NCBI RefSeq assembly: GCF_002015045.1
Contig: NZ_MUXX01000002.1
Location: forward strand, 62,001 to 126,000
DNA length: 64,000 nucleotides
DNA from: Haemophilus paraphrohaemolyticus
GTDB lineage: Bacteria; Pseudomonadota; Gammaproteobacteria; Enterobacterales; Pasteurellaceae
Reading direction: 5' to 3'
Of the stretch, positions 31,015 to 39,693 are shown piece by piece. The notes beneath the pieces are model-generated. The model was not told where the DNA came from, did not search any database, and worked only from the letters and a program-made list of their open reading frames with translations. The position numbers and the translations under genes were made by a program. How positions within the stretch are numbered: position 1 is the first letter of the stretch; each line of letters begins with the position of its first letter.

Positions 31015-31040
31015 TTCGAAGCGAGCTGTAGATATAAACT

Positions 31041-31080
31041 AGGGCGATAGATTAGATTTTTTTATCTATTCTATCGCCCT
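31041..31080. terminator. Long hairpin downstream of msrB
   Basis: AGGGCGATAG (31041-31050) pairs with CTATCGCCCT (31071-31080), with a further imperfect stem inside and a T-rich loop. It lies 30 bases after the msrB stop and upstream of aspA. The T-run after the stem is poor, so terminator function is moderately likely. Confidence 0.55.
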
Positions 31081-31110
31081 GTTCTACATAATCTCTTTGA
31101 ATTCAATTAA

Positions 31111-31506
31111 TTAGCCATCTATTTCTTCGCCAGTTTCATCCCATTTAAAATTAAGCGCAACGGAATTTAAGCAGAAACGTAAACCTGTTGGTGCAGGCCC
31201 ATCATTAAATACATGCCCTAAATGCGAATCGCACGTACCACAACGAATTTCTGTACGATGACGACCAATACTATAGTCGTCTAAATATCGTAATGCATTA
31301 TCTGAAACTGCCTCATAAAAACTTGGCCAGCCACAACCAGCATCAAATTTTGTATCAGAACGGAAAAGGGCGTTATGGCAGCGCCCACAGCGGTATGTGC
31401 CTACACGCCCTTCATTTAAAAATTTACCTGTAAAAGGTAATTCGGTTCCAGCGTTGATCAATACATCCAATTGCTCATCAGAAAGTTCATCAATATCTTT
31501 AATCAT
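31111..31506 (-). CDS. msrB: Methionine-R-sulfoxide reductase MsrB
   Basis: Repairs R-methionine sulfoxide in oxidised proteins. The 131 residues from ATG at 31506 (AAGGAGAT upstream) have the structural zinc site CGRCH and CGTCDSHLGH, and the catalytic Cys in RFCLNSVAL. GCGWPSFYEAV is the substrate pocket motif. It is a single-domain form, not fused to MsrA, and divergent from gapA. Confidence 0.96.
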   Translation of the reverse strand: MIKDIDELSDEQLDVLINAGTELPFTGKFLNEGRVGTYRCGRCHNALFRSDTKFDAGCGWPSFYEAVSDNALRYLDDYSIGRHRTEIRCGTCDSHLGHVFNDGPAPTGLRFCLNSVALNFKWDETGEEIDG

Positions 31507-31578
31507 CGTTATCTCCTTGAGGGATTTCATTTTTGCATTCTACAATTTTTTACCTAAAAAGTGTGAGAAATCTTAAAA

Positions 31579-31664
31579 ATTTGACATAGATCATATAAAA
31601 ACAATCTGATATATTGAGAGCCGTTCTTTTTTGTTGTCAAAACAACAAGATGGTGTGTTATAAT
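31579..31664 (+). promoter_or_regulatory. gapA promoter region with extended -10 and CRP/FNR-like site
   Basis: TGTTATAAT at 31656-31664 is an ideal extended -10 element (TG-N-TATAAT); TTGTCA at 31634 is a poor -35, 19 bases away, as extended -10 promoters tolerate. Further upstream TTGACATAGATCAT (31581-31594) resembles FNR at 8 of 10 bases and shares the core of the aspA site. It lies closer to the divergent msrB and could serve either gene. Confidence 0.6.
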
Positions 31665-31728
31665 CCAACCGTCTTGATACCTCTTTGAGGTGAGAGAACA
31701 AATTTGTTTAACTTTAATATAGGTGTAA

Positions 31729-32739
<1,011 letters not shown>

Positions 32740-32781
32740 TATCTAAAGCAAAGTTAGATACTTTAAAACCCTTTAAAAATC

Positions 32782-32816
32782 AACGCCTTGCGGTAAAACG
32801 CAAGGCGTTTTGTTTT
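32782..32816 (+). terminator. gapA terminator
   Basis: A perfect 11-bp stem (AACGCCTTGCG with CGCAAGGCGTT, loop GTAAAA) is followed by TTGTTTTT. Confidence 0.95.
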
Positions 32817-32829
32817 TAAAAGTAAATAT

Positions 32830-32847
32830 TGGGCATAGTAGATAAAA
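32830..32847 (+). repeat. Dispersed palindromic repeat, copy D (left end only)
   Basis: The core GGCATAGTAGATAAAA (32832-32847) matches copies A, C and E, but no matching right end follows. Confidence 0.5.
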
Positions 32848-32850
32848 ACA

Positions 32851-33058
32851 TTGGCAATAAGTGGGATGATGGTATTCTTTATGTTACTGTATAGTAAAAG
32901 TACACATACAAGGAGACATCGCCAAGTGTTTGCAATGTTCTTTAGTAAAGATCCCCCAAAAAAACACATAGAATAAAAAAGAAATAAAGTTACAACAAAA
33001 GATGAATTTCTTGCAAAGCGCTGCCCCTTGAAACTGCAGTTTCAAGGGGCATTTTTTA
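32851..33058 (+). ncRNA. Candidate orphan transcript (small RNA or very short peptide gene)
   Basis: A promoter-like pair, TTGGCA (32851) and TATTCT (32873) with a 16-base spacer, would start a transcript near 32885. It would end at a very strong terminator at 33022-33058, giving about 170 bases with no annotated gene. Inside, AGGAG (32911) precedes a GTG-started frame of 16 codons (32926-32976, internal peptide MFFSKDPPKKHIE from the ATG). Whether this is a small RNA, a micropeptide mRNA or only spacer is not decided by the sequence. Confidence 0.4.
33022..33058 (+). terminator. Strong plus-strand intrinsic terminator without a known gene
   Basis: A perfect 30-base palindrome (arms TGCCCCTTGAAACTG and its complement) is followed by ATTTTTTACTTT on the plus strand. 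The minus side has no T-run, so it does not obviously serve thiU, whose stop is at 33065. gapA already has its own terminator 210 bases earlier. Confidence 0.85.
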
Positions 33059-33064
33059 CTTTCT

Positions 33065-34369
33065 TTAAGCTAATGTACTATCCCTTGTCTCCTTCATAAA
33101 CCACAACCCAATCAAGCTCAACACAGCATTCAACGTTAAATAAATCCCCACACCTTTTAGCCCGTAGTTTGCATTCAATGGCAAAGCAATAATCGCCGCA
33201 ACACTTGCGCCAAATAAGCCTGCGATGTTGTAAGTGAGTGACGCACCTGAATAGCGGGCGTGAGTTGGGAAAAGCTCAGGCAGGAAACTAGCGAGTGGTC
33301 CATAGCCCATTCCGATAAGCCCCATCCCAATGAACAAGAACCAAAACAGGCTGACGGTCGTGCCGTTTTCAAGGAAGAACGGCAAAGCTAAACCGAAAAG
33401 GGCAACACCAACAGTTGTCCAAATGAGCCAAATACGGCGACCAACTTTGTCGATATATTTACCCGAAGCGACAATCGTTATTGCCAAAGAAACCGCACTT
33501 GCCATCAATAAAGCGGTGAAAATTTGTGGGGAAAATCCCAATCCCATCGCATAGCCTGCTTCTGATACTGTTGGGGCAGATTTTGCATAAATTTGGCTAA
33601 AGGCAATCATAATATAGAACAGCACATAGCCTGCGATGCAAACCAACATTCCTAAGAAAAACGGCTTGAAATGAGTAGTGATGACTTCCAACATTGGCAA
33701 ACGTTTTGGCTGCGGTTTGTTAAGTGCAGCAAGGAAAATCGGTGCTTCCGCCAATTTTAGGCGAACATATAAGCCAATTGCCACTAAGATAACGGAAGAT
33801 AAAAACGGAATGCGCCACGCCCATTCAGCCATAGCTTCTTGTCCGAAAATTGCCGTAATGCCCAAGAATACGCCATTTGCCAGCAACAAACCAAGCGGTG
33901 CACCCAGTTGTGGGAAAATACCATACCAACCGCGTTTACCTTCAGGGGCATTTTCAACCGCAACTAACGCTGCACCGCCCCACTCGCCGCCTAAACCGAT
34001 ACCTTGCCCAATACGGCATAAACAGAGCAAAATTGTCGCCCAAATACCGATGCTGTCATAGGTTGGCAATAAGCCAATAACCACAGTGGAAACGCCCATC
34101 AACAGCAAGCTCATCACAAAGGTATTTTTCCGCCCGAAACGGTCACCGAAATGCCCGAATAATATTGCTCCCAAAGGACGAGCAATAAAAGTGAGTGCTA
34201 AAGTGGAAAGTGCTGCAATCTGCCCTGAAAGCGGATCAGCTGAGTGGAAAAATTGATGGTTAAACACTAACACCGCTGCCATTGCGTAAATGTAGTTATC
34301 GAAATACTCAATTGCGGTGCCGACCATTGTCGCCGTCGCAACCTGCTTTAAACTATTTTGCGTACCCAT
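33065..34369 (-). CDS. thiU: ThiU-type MFS transporter of the thiamin operon
   Basis: Twelve-segment transporter of the metabolite:H+ symporter branch of the major facilitator family. The 434 residues start MGTQNSLKQVATATMVGTAI, with the loop motif GHFGDRFGRKN and GIGLGGEWGGAALVAVENAP. It ends the thiM-thiD-thiE operon, like HI0418 in H. influenzae, which was predicted (as ThiU) to import a thiamin precursor; the substrate is not proven. The ATG at 34369, with GGAGG upstream, lies inside thiE and overlaps it by 17 bases. Confidence 0.88.
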   Translation of the reverse strand: MGTQNSLKQVATATMVGTAIEYFDNYIYAMAAVLVFNHQFFHSADPLSGQIAALSTLALTFIARPLGAILFGHFGDRFGRKNTFVMSLLLMGVSTVVIGLLPTYDSIGIWATILLCLCRIGQGIGLGGEWGGAALVAVENAPEGKRGWYGIFPQLGAPLGLLLANGVFLGITAIFGQEAMAEWAWRIPFLSSVILVAIGLYVRLKLAEAPIFLAALNKPQPKRLPMLEVITTHFKPFFLGMLVCIAGYVLFYIMIAFSQIYAKSAPTVSEAGYAMGLGFSPQIFTALLMASAVSLAITIVASGKYIDKVGRRIWLIWTTVGVALFGLALPFFLENGTTVSLFWFLFIGMGLIGMGYGPLASFLPELFPTHARYSGASLTYNIAGLFGASVAAIIALPLNANYGLKGVGIYLTLNAVLSLIGLWFMKETRDSTLA

Positions 34370-35033
34370 CACTTGCCTCCCGTAATGCTTTTGTTGCTGC
34401 TTTAACATTTTCTGCGTGACTGATGGCTGTAATCACTGCCACACCGTCCGCCCCAAATTCTCGTAAGGTTTTAACGTGAGCTAACTTCACCCCACCAATT
34501 GCCACAAGCGGTTTCGTTATCCCCGCATTTCGCAGAGTTTGAATAAACGCCATTCCTAGTGTTGGCTTCGGATTCTCTTTCGATTGCGTTGGGAAAATTG
34601 GGCCAATTCCAAAATAATCAATTTCCGCTAAATTTTCCCCAATTTTCGCCTCATCTAAACGGTTTACCGACCAACCAATAATTAGCGGTTTATCCGTTTT
34701 AGTTCGAATCTCCGCAACGGGCATATCGCTTTGCCCAACGTGAATTCCATCCGCCTCGATTTCCAACGCCAAATCAACGTTATCATCCACAATAAACGGT
34801 ACGCCATATTCACGGCACAAATCACGACAACTCATCGCCAGTGCCTTCTGTGCTGAGGGCGTATGTTCTAACGAAAACTTACCTTTATCCCGAAATTGAA
34901 AGCAAGTAATCCCGCCTTCTAACGCTTGTTTTAGCACGAATAATAAATTTTCTGACAAGTCCTCGCCAAAATGACGGCAATCTTGCGTGCCTGCCACAAA
35001 GTAAAGCGGTAAGATTTTTTGAATATTTTTCAT
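34353..35033 (-). CDS. thiE: Thiamin-phosphate synthase ThiE
   Basis: Couples HMP pyrophosphate with thiazole phosphate to thiamin phosphate. The 226 residues form a TIM barrel with CFQFRDKGKFSLEH, VPFIVDDNVDLALEIEADG, IHVGQSDMPV, IDYFGIGPIFPTQSKENPKP and the phosphate site VAIGGV. It is the third gene of the thiM operon, 10 bases after thiD. Confidence 0.96.
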   Translation of the reverse strand: MKNIQKILPLYFVAGTQDCRHFGEDLSENLLFVLKQALEGGITCFQFRDKGKFSLEHTPSAQKALAMSCRDLCREYGVPFIVDDNVDLALEIEADGIHVGQSDMPVAEIRTKTDKPLIIGWSVNRLDEAKIGENLAEIDYFGIGPIFPTQSKENPKPTLGMAFIQTLRNAGITKPLVAIGGVKLAHVKTLREFGADGVAVITAISHAENVKAATKALREASDGYAK

Positions 35034-35043
35034 CTTTCAATCC

Positions 35044-35853
35044 TTAAAGGCGACTATAAGCCCAATGATTTGTCGGCCCGTGTCCTTGCCCAATATTCAA
35101 CGGGTGAGAAATCGCAGCGGTAATAAAATCTTTCGCTGTTTTCACCGCACTTTGCAGCGGTTCCCCTTTCGCCAATTCAGCGGTTAAGCAGGCGGAAAAG
35201 GTACAGCCCGTACCGTGTGTATGTGGCGTGTTGAAACGAGGGCTTTGCAAAGTAAAATGACGACCATCCGCAAGTAAAACCCAATCTTGGCACAGCTCAC
35301 TTTGCGAATTGAGCGAATGTCCGCCCTTAATAATCACATTCTTCGCTCCCTGTTTTTGCAACGCTTTTGCGGCTTGTTGAATACTGGTGTCGTCCACAAT
35401 CGCAATCCCCGTTAAAGCTTCCGCTTCGGGAATGTTTGGTGTAATTACGTCTGCCAACGGCAGCAATTTTTGGCTTAACGCACTCACCGCTTGCTGTTGC
35501 AATAACGGTGCACCACCTTTGGCGATCATCACAGGGTCTAGCACCAGTGTGCCGAATGGTTTATCGGCAAGAAAATCTGCCACACATTCAATAATTTCTG
35601 CATTGCCCAACATACCGATTTTGCAACTTGCAATTTGGAAATCATTTTTGACCGCTTGCAGCTGGGCAGTAATAGTGTTGAGCGGAATAGTATGAATATC
35701 AAACACGCCGAGCGTATTTTGAGCTGTAACAGCTGTAATTGCTGATGTACCAAACACCCCCCGCATTTGGAAAGTTTTGAGGTCCGCCTGAATGCCTGCA
35801 CCACCGCCACTGTCTGACCCCGCGATGGTTAAAACTTGTTTCACGTTACTCAT
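35044..35853 (-). CDS. thiD: HMP/HMP-phosphate kinase ThiD
   Basis: Phosphorylates hydroxymethylpyrimidine twice on the way to thiamin. The 269 residues start [20 protein letters not shown], with the ribokinase-like substrate loop, and end with the ATP/anion-hole motif [22 protein letters not shown] at 35853 overlaps the end of thiM by 8 bases; an open frame further upstream lies within thiM and is not used. Confidence 0.96.
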   Translation of the reverse strand: MSNVKQVLTIAGSDSGGGAGIQADLKTFQMRGVFGTSAITAVTAQNTLGVFDIHTIPLNTITAQLQAVKNDFQIASCKIGMLGNAEIIECVADFLADKPFGTLVLDPVMIAKGGAPLLQQQAVSALSQKLLPLADVITPNIPEAEALTGIAIVDDTSIQQAAKALQKQGAKNVIIKGGHSLNSQSELCQDWVLLADGRHFTLQSPRFNTPHTHGTGCTFSACLTAELAKGEPLQSAVKTAKDFITAAISHPLNIGQGHGPTNHWAYSRL

Positions 35854-36637
35854 TGATGCGCCCTCTTTGTCCAATGGTTTCAGGGGAAAGTGCAGCAAGT
35901 TCGTCCAACAAACGAATTTGGAACTGCCCTACTTCGGTTGTTAAACCTTCAGCAGCCAATTCACCCGCCACCGCATAAGCCACGCTCGCCTCAAAGGTAG
36001 CGGCAAAATGATTGCCAGAATCAACCGCTAAAAATGCCGCACACACGGCACTCAACAGGCAACCCGAAGCCGTGACTTTCGGGAACAATGGCGTGCCGTT
36101 GTGAATGGTCGCAGTTTGTGTGCCATCGCTGACAATATCCACTGCCCCACTAATCAACACTGTACAGCCATACCGTTGAGCCACTTTCTCGGCAACGGCT
36201 TTTAAATCCACCTCGCCCTGACCTGCATCTACACCTTTTGCCTGCCACGCCTCACCTGCAATCGCAGCCAATTCGCCCGCATTGCCACGAATCAGGGCAA
36301 ATTTTACCTCGGCTAAAAGCTCACGAATGGTCTCACGGCGATAACTGGTCGCCCCTACACCCACAGGATCTAACACCACAGGAATCCCAACCAAATTCGC
36401 GGTTTTGCCCGCTAATAACATCGCCTCTCGCTCCTTGCCAATCAGCGTGCCGATATTAATAACCAACGCTTGACTGATTTTCGGTACTTCCTGCATTTCT
36501 TCGACATTCGCCGACATCAAAGGCGAAGCCCCCAATGCCAACAAACCATTGGCACTAAAATTCGCTGCCACAATGTTGGTAATGTTATGAATGAGCGGAT
36601 TTTGCTCACGGATTTTGGAGAGATAGATGGATTTCAT
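35846..36637 (-). CDS. thiM: Hydroxyethylthiazole kinase ThiM
   Basis: Salvages the thiazole half of thiamin. The 263 residues contain [35 protein letters not shown] and the ATP-binding [22 protein letters not shown] at 36637 follows AGGGAAA. It is the first gene behind a TPP riboswitch, so the operon should be shut off when thiamin pyrophosphate is plentiful. Confidence 0.96.
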   Translation of the reverse strand: MKSIYLSKIREQNPLIHNITNIVAANFSANGLLALGASPLMSANVEEMQEVPKISQALVINIGTLIGKEREAMLLAGKTANLVGIPVVLDPVGVGATSYRRETIRELLAEVKFALIRGNAGELAAIAGEAWQAKGVDAGQGEVDLKAVAEKVAQRYGCTVLISGAVDIVSDGTQTATIHNGTPLFPKVTASGCLLSAVCAAFLAVDSGNHFAATFEASVAYAVAGELAAEGLTTEVGQFQIRLLDELAALSPETIGQRGRINE

Positions 36638-36676
36638 GACAATTTCCCTATTCTGTGCGTGTAACAAACACAAACG

Positions 36677-36692
36677 CCCACAAGCTAGTGGG
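36677..36692 (-). promoter_or_regulatory. Hairpin in the thiM expression platform
   Basis: CCCAC and GTGGG around a 6-base loop form a small stem 40 bases before the thiM ATG, downstream of the riboswitch aptamer. It may be part of the switch output. No T-run follows, so translation control is more likely than termination. Confidence 0.4.
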
Positions 36693-36756
36693 TGAAAGTA
36701 GTGATGGAAATCGGGGAAGATGAGAACGATAAGATCGTGATTGATAAGAATAGACT

Positions 36757-36840
36757 TGGCATATTAGTTTCCTACGTCAGTGCTAACTGTTTCAGGTTCA
36801 CGGGTATCATCTCAGCCTTTCGGCACCCCGACTAAAAATT
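36757..36840 (-). promoter_or_regulatory. TPP (THI-box) riboswitch of thiM operon
   Basis: On the minus strand the aptamer shows the conserved CTGAGATGATACCCGTGAAC followed by CTGA, with outer elements GTCGGGGTGC and GACGTAGGAAACTAAT. It is nearly identical to the copy at 41229-41312. It should bind thiamin pyrophosphate and reduce expression of thiM, thiD, thiE and thiU. Confidence 0.96.
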
Positions 36841-36846
36841 GGAGGA

Positions 36847-36875
36847 AGTTTACGCTTCTTTTTAAGAAAAAACAA
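36847..36875 (-). promoter_or_regulatory. Predicted promoter of the thiM riboswitch RNA
   Basis: On the minus strand TTGTTT (36870-36875) and TAAACT (36847-36852) are separated by exactly 17 bases and start RNA just before the aptamer. The -35 hexamer lies in the tail of the uptake-sequence terminator of the preceding gene. The same arrangement recurs at 41320-41348. Confidence 0.55.
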
Positions 36876-36928
36876 GCGGTCAATTTCTTCTCACGTTTTG
36901 CAAATAGTGGGAAGAATTTGACCGCTTG
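36873..36928 (-). terminator. Uptake-sequence dyad terminator 1
   Basis: Inverted uptake sequences CAAGCGGTCAA and TTTGACCGCTTG frame a 56-base hairpin whose minus-strand exit is a run of T. It lies 5 bases after the stop of the 57-residue gene. Near copies are at 37929 and 41346. Confidence 0.85.
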
Positions 36929-36933
36929 AACAA

Positions 36934-37107
36934 TTATTTCTCTTGTTCTTTTTCGTTTAACTCTCGATATTTATCACACCCTTCTTGGCTGCGTAAATCG
37001 CAGGCATCACCAAAATATGTTTTCGCTTTAATACACCTGATTGAAAATAACCCTTGCCCTACATTCCAAAATTCGCATTGTAATTGCGGTAAGAAGAATA
37101 AAGGCAT
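36934..37107 (-). CDS. Small Sel1-like gene fragment coupled to the Sel1-repeat gene
   Basis: A 57-residue frame whose ATG overlaps the stop of the Sel1-repeat gene (TAATG). Its C-terminal part, AKTYFGDACDLRSQEGCDKY, resembles the last half-repeat of the upstream protein (AKEWFGKACDNGYQDGCEYY), with the two Cys kept. The N-terminal part MPLFFLPQLQCEFWNVGQ is not a normal repeat. It could be a decayed further repeat unit cut off by a nonsense change, or a small coupled partner. No signal peptide is obvious. Confidence 0.6.
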   Translation of the reverse strand: MPLFFLPQLQCEFWNVGQGLFSIRCIKAKTYFGDACDLRSQEGCDKYRELNEKEQEK

Positions 37108-37766
37108 TAGCGTTCTCCTCTATTTAGCTTACCGTAATATTCGCAACCATCTTGATAACCATTATCACAAGCCTTGCCAAACCATTCTTTAGCTAAAGCT
37201 TTATTGAATTGAACGCCTTTTCCTAAAAAATATACGGTTCCTAATATCATTTGAGCATTTGCATTTCCCTGCTCCGCCGCTTTGCGATACCATTTCACTG
37301 CTTCAACATCATCTTGTTTGACGCCTTGTCCATTGGCATACATATTACCCAAATTAAATTGAGCCTTTGCATATCCCTGCTCCGCTGCTTTGCGATACCA
37401 TTTCACTGCTTCAACATCATCTTGTTTGACGCCTCGTCCATTGTCATACATCACGCCCAAATTCAATTGAGCATTTGCTTCTCCCTGCTCCGCTGCTTTG
37501 CGATACCATTTCACTGCTTCAAAATAATCTTGTTTGACGCCTTGTCCATTGGCATACATCACGCCCAAATTAAATTGAACATTTGCTTCTCCCTGCTCCG
37601 CCAGAGGTAACCAAAGTTTAAAGGCAGTTTGATAGTCGCTTTGCTGATAAGCGCTTAAACCTTGTTGGAATTGCTGTTCCGGCGTATCTGCCCAAGCGGT
37701 GGAGTGAAAAGAAAAGATAGAAACACCGAAAAGTGCGGTGGTAAGAAGTGTTTTTGTGAATCGCAT
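37107..37766 (-). CDS. Secreted Sel1-repeat (TPR-like) protein
   Basis: Periplasmic or exported helical-repeat protein of unknown partner. The 219 residues have a signal peptide MRFTKTLLTTALFGVSIFSF ending at STAWA, then a TPR-like unit and four Sel1 units of 36 residues with the pattern NLGVMYANGQGVKQD. The DNA of the middle units is nearly identical, spaced 108 bases apart, so the unit number can easily change. The C-terminus has a Cys pair (KACDNGYQDGCEYY) as in other Pasteurellaceae Sel1 proteins. The start at 37766 is chosen by the signal peptide. Confidence 0.85.
   Translation of the reverse strand: MRFTKTLLTTALFGVSIFSFHSTAWADTPEQQFQQGLSAYQQSDYQTAFKLWLPLAEQGEANVQFNLGVMYANGQGVKQDYFEAVKWYRKAAEQGEANAQLNLGVMYDNGRGVKQDDVEAVKWYRKAAEQGYAKAQFNLGNMYANGQGVKQDDVEAVKWYRKAAEQGNANAQMILGTVYFLGKGVQFNKALAKEWFGKACDNGYQDGCEYYGKLNRGER
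37262..37593 (-). repeat. Tandem 108-base coding repeats in the Sel1 gene
   Basis: Three nearly identical 108-base units (the segment GCTTTGCGATACCATTTCAC recurs at 37279, 37387 and 37495) encode the Sel1 repeats. They are in frame and not a CRISPR array. Confidence 0.9.
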
Positions 37767-38068
37767 AGAAATTGTCCATTTATTAACCAATCATTCATCT
37801 TTCTAAACATGTTTATTGTTTAGCAATATGTTTTGTTAGTATCTCTGTAAAGAGATACTAACAGGCAGTATACTGCCTTGCGAAAGGTTAAAAATTGAAC
37901 TAAAAGAAAGGTAATCAGAAGGAAAAAACAAGCGGTCAAATTCTTCTCACTTTTTGCAAATGGTGAGAGGAATTTGACCGCTTGGCTGAGGTTCTACTCT
38001 GTTATCTTTATTTTGATGAATAGCTGCTTTTTTCGGATCGCTATTTTGCTGACTTCAGCAAAATGTAC
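37767..38068. other. Intergenic region with tandem perfect palindromes
   Basis: This region lies between tenA and the Sel1-repeat gene. It holds a 12-bp perfect hairpin (GTTAGTATCTCT at 37835-37846 with its complement at 37851-37862, loop GTAA), directly followed by a 16-base palindrome AGGCAGTATACTGCCT (37863-37878), then the uptake-sequence terminator at 37929-37984. No gene is seen. Confidence 0.7.
37929..37984 (-). terminator. Uptake-sequence dyad terminator 2 (after tenA)
   Basis: A 56-base hairpin of two inverted uptake sequences with a T-run on the minus strand, 84 bases after the tenA stop. It is nearly identical to the copies at 36873 and 41346. Confidence 0.8.
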
Positions 38069-38716
38069 CTATGCAAAATCCAATCCCATTTGCCAAAACG
38101 CAATTTCCATTCTAGTGGCGGTAGTAAAAATCTGTTGAATCTCCGCAACTTGGCTTGGGTTTAGCGGTTTGCAAACGGTGGTAAGAAAATCAACGGTTTC
38201 TTGGGCAGCTTGTTGAAATTCCTCACTCGCATAGGTGTCAATCCACGTTTGATAAGGGTTGTTCGGTAAGCGAGGATAATGCTGAGTAATGTAACGAGCA
38301 ACTTGAGCGTAACCCAAAGCACAAGGGGTCACGGCTGCATAAAGCTCAGCCAAACTGCCCGTCATGCCACAATCAAGCAAATAGCGGGTGTAAGCAATGC
38401 AAGCGGCACTTTCTTGAGTAGCAAAAATCTCTTGTTCGCTAATGCCCCATTGGCGGCAATAATCCAAATGTAATTGCACTTCTTGACAGATAACCTCCAA
38501 CGTTTGACGAGGGATTTCCATTTCTGCAAAATTTTTTGCTTTATATACGCCCAAAGCAAAGGCTCGGCTGTAATGAAAAAGATAGAGATAATCCTGCTTC
38601 AAATAATGCTGAAAACAAGCTTTTGGTAGCGTACCTTTTGCGAGCTGTTGCACAAATTCGTGTTCAATATATTGTTGCCAATAAGGCTGAGCTTGTTGAA
38701 TGAGTTGTTCAATCAT
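38069..38716 (-). CDS. tenA: TenA, aminopyrimidine aminohydrolase (thiaminase II)
   Basis: Salvages degraded thiamin by hydrolysing aminopyrimidine to HMP. The 215 residues are all-helical, with the family segments FQHYLKQDYLYLFHYSRAFA, a Cys in ELYAAVTPCALGYAQVA at the active site position, and YASEEFQQAAQETVDFL. The ATG at 38716 follows AAGGAAAAA. It is the last gene of thiZXY-tenA, matching H. influenzae HI0354-HI0358. Confidence 0.94.
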   Translation of the reverse strand: MIEQLIQQAQPYWQQYIEHEFVQQLAKGTLPKACFQHYLKQDYLYLFHYSRAFALGVYKAKNFAEMEIPRQTLEVICQEVQLHLDYCRQWGISEQEIFATQESAACIAYTRYLLDCGMTGSLAELYAAVTPCALGYAQVARYITQHYPRLPNNPYQTWIDTYASEEFQQAAQETVDFLTTVCKPLNPSQVAEIQQIFTTATRMEIAFWQMGLDFA

Positions 38717-38726
38717 CTTTTTTTCC

Positions 38727-39671
38727 TTATTCAATTTCTACCGCATATTCTTTCAAATCTAAGACTTTCGGAATTAAGCCTTTTTGTTGCATAAATTCTG
38801 CCATTTGTTGATAACGTTTAGCGTCTAATTGGCGAGGTTTATTGGCTAAGAAAGGGAGCGTGTCTTTCCACGCCAGTTGGTTTAATGGCGTGTTGAGTTC
38901 GTTCGGTTTATAGCTTACAAAGGCTTGCCACGCTTCATTAGGGTGAGCTTGCAAATAGCTGGTGGCTTGTTCAAGTGCGGTCAAAAATGCAGATGTTTTT
39001 TTATCTGTTACGCTGTTTTTATTAGCAACTAAAATCAATTCATCATAAGCAGGCACGCCATATTGTTCAGGGAAGAATGCGATACCTTCTTGCTTTTCTA
39101 AAGCAAGCTGATTGAGTTCAAAATTACGAAATGCGCCAATCACAGCATCCACTTGTCCAGTTAAAAGGGAGGGAGAAAGCGACCAATTTACATTTACTAA
39201 TTCCACATCTTTATTGCTTAAACCAATAGAATGAAGCATTGTATCAAGCAATCCATCTTCAAAACCGCTGACAGAATACCCTACTTTTTTACCTTTTAAA
39301 TCAGCAAGGCTTTTCAAATTGCTCTTTTTTAGTACCACTACGCTATTTAATGGATTTGAAATCAGTGAACCCACTCGCACTAAAGGTAAGCCTTCTGCCA
39401 CTTGCTGATAAAGTTGAGGCTGATAACTCACGGCTAAATCAACTTTTCCTGCCGCCGCTAATTTCGGCGGTAATGCGGGATCAGCAGGTTCGATAATTTC
39501 AACCTCAAGGTTATTTTTTTCAAAAAAACCTTTCTGCTGTGCCACAATAATGGCAGCGTGATCGGGATTTACATACCAATCTAGCATTATGCTGATTTTC
39601 TCTTTTGCAAAGCTAGGAAGTGTGAGCATTAGCCCCATTACAAAGCTGAAATAACGGATGATTGTCTTCAT
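38727..39671 (-). CDS. thiY: ThiY, periplasmic pyrimidine-precursor binding protein
   Basis: Substrate-binding protein of the NMT1/THI5-like family that delivers formyl-aminopyrimidine to ThiXZ. The 314 residues have a signal peptide (MKTIIRYFSFVMGLMLTLPSFA), then ISIMLDWYVNPDHAAIIVAQ, the family start motif. DLAVSYQPQL and GYSVSGFEDGLLDTML are ligand-pocket regions. ATG at 39671 with AAAGGAG upstream. It lies between thiX and tenA. Confidence 0.93.
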   Translation of the reverse strand: MKTIIRYFSFVMGLMLTLPSFAKEKISIMLDWYVNPDHAAIIVAQQKGFFEKNNLEVEIIEPADPALPPKLAAAGKVDLAVSYQPQLYQQVAEGLPLVRVGSLISNPLNSVVVLKKSNLKSLADLKGKKVGYSVSGFEDGLLDTMLHSIGLSNKDVELVNVNWSLSPSLLTGQVDAVIGAFRNFELNQLALEKQEGIAFFPEQYGVPAYDELILVANKNSVTDKKTSAFLTALEQATSYLQAHPNEAWQAFVSYKPNELNTPLNQLAWKDTLPFLANKPRQLDAKRYQQMAEFMQQKGLIPKVLDLKEYAVEIE

Positions 39672-39693
39672 TTTTTTCTCCTTTAATGAAAAG

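Noticed and set aside
32763..32969. 68-codon minus-strand open frame downstream of gapA
   Set aside because: It spans the gapA terminator and the repeat copy D, and has no ribosome binding site or likeness to a known protein.
37251..37610. Regular 108-base repeats that could be taken for a CRISPR-like array
   Set aside because: The units are contiguous, in frame and encode Sel1 repeats on the minus strand; there are no unique spacers and no cas genes.
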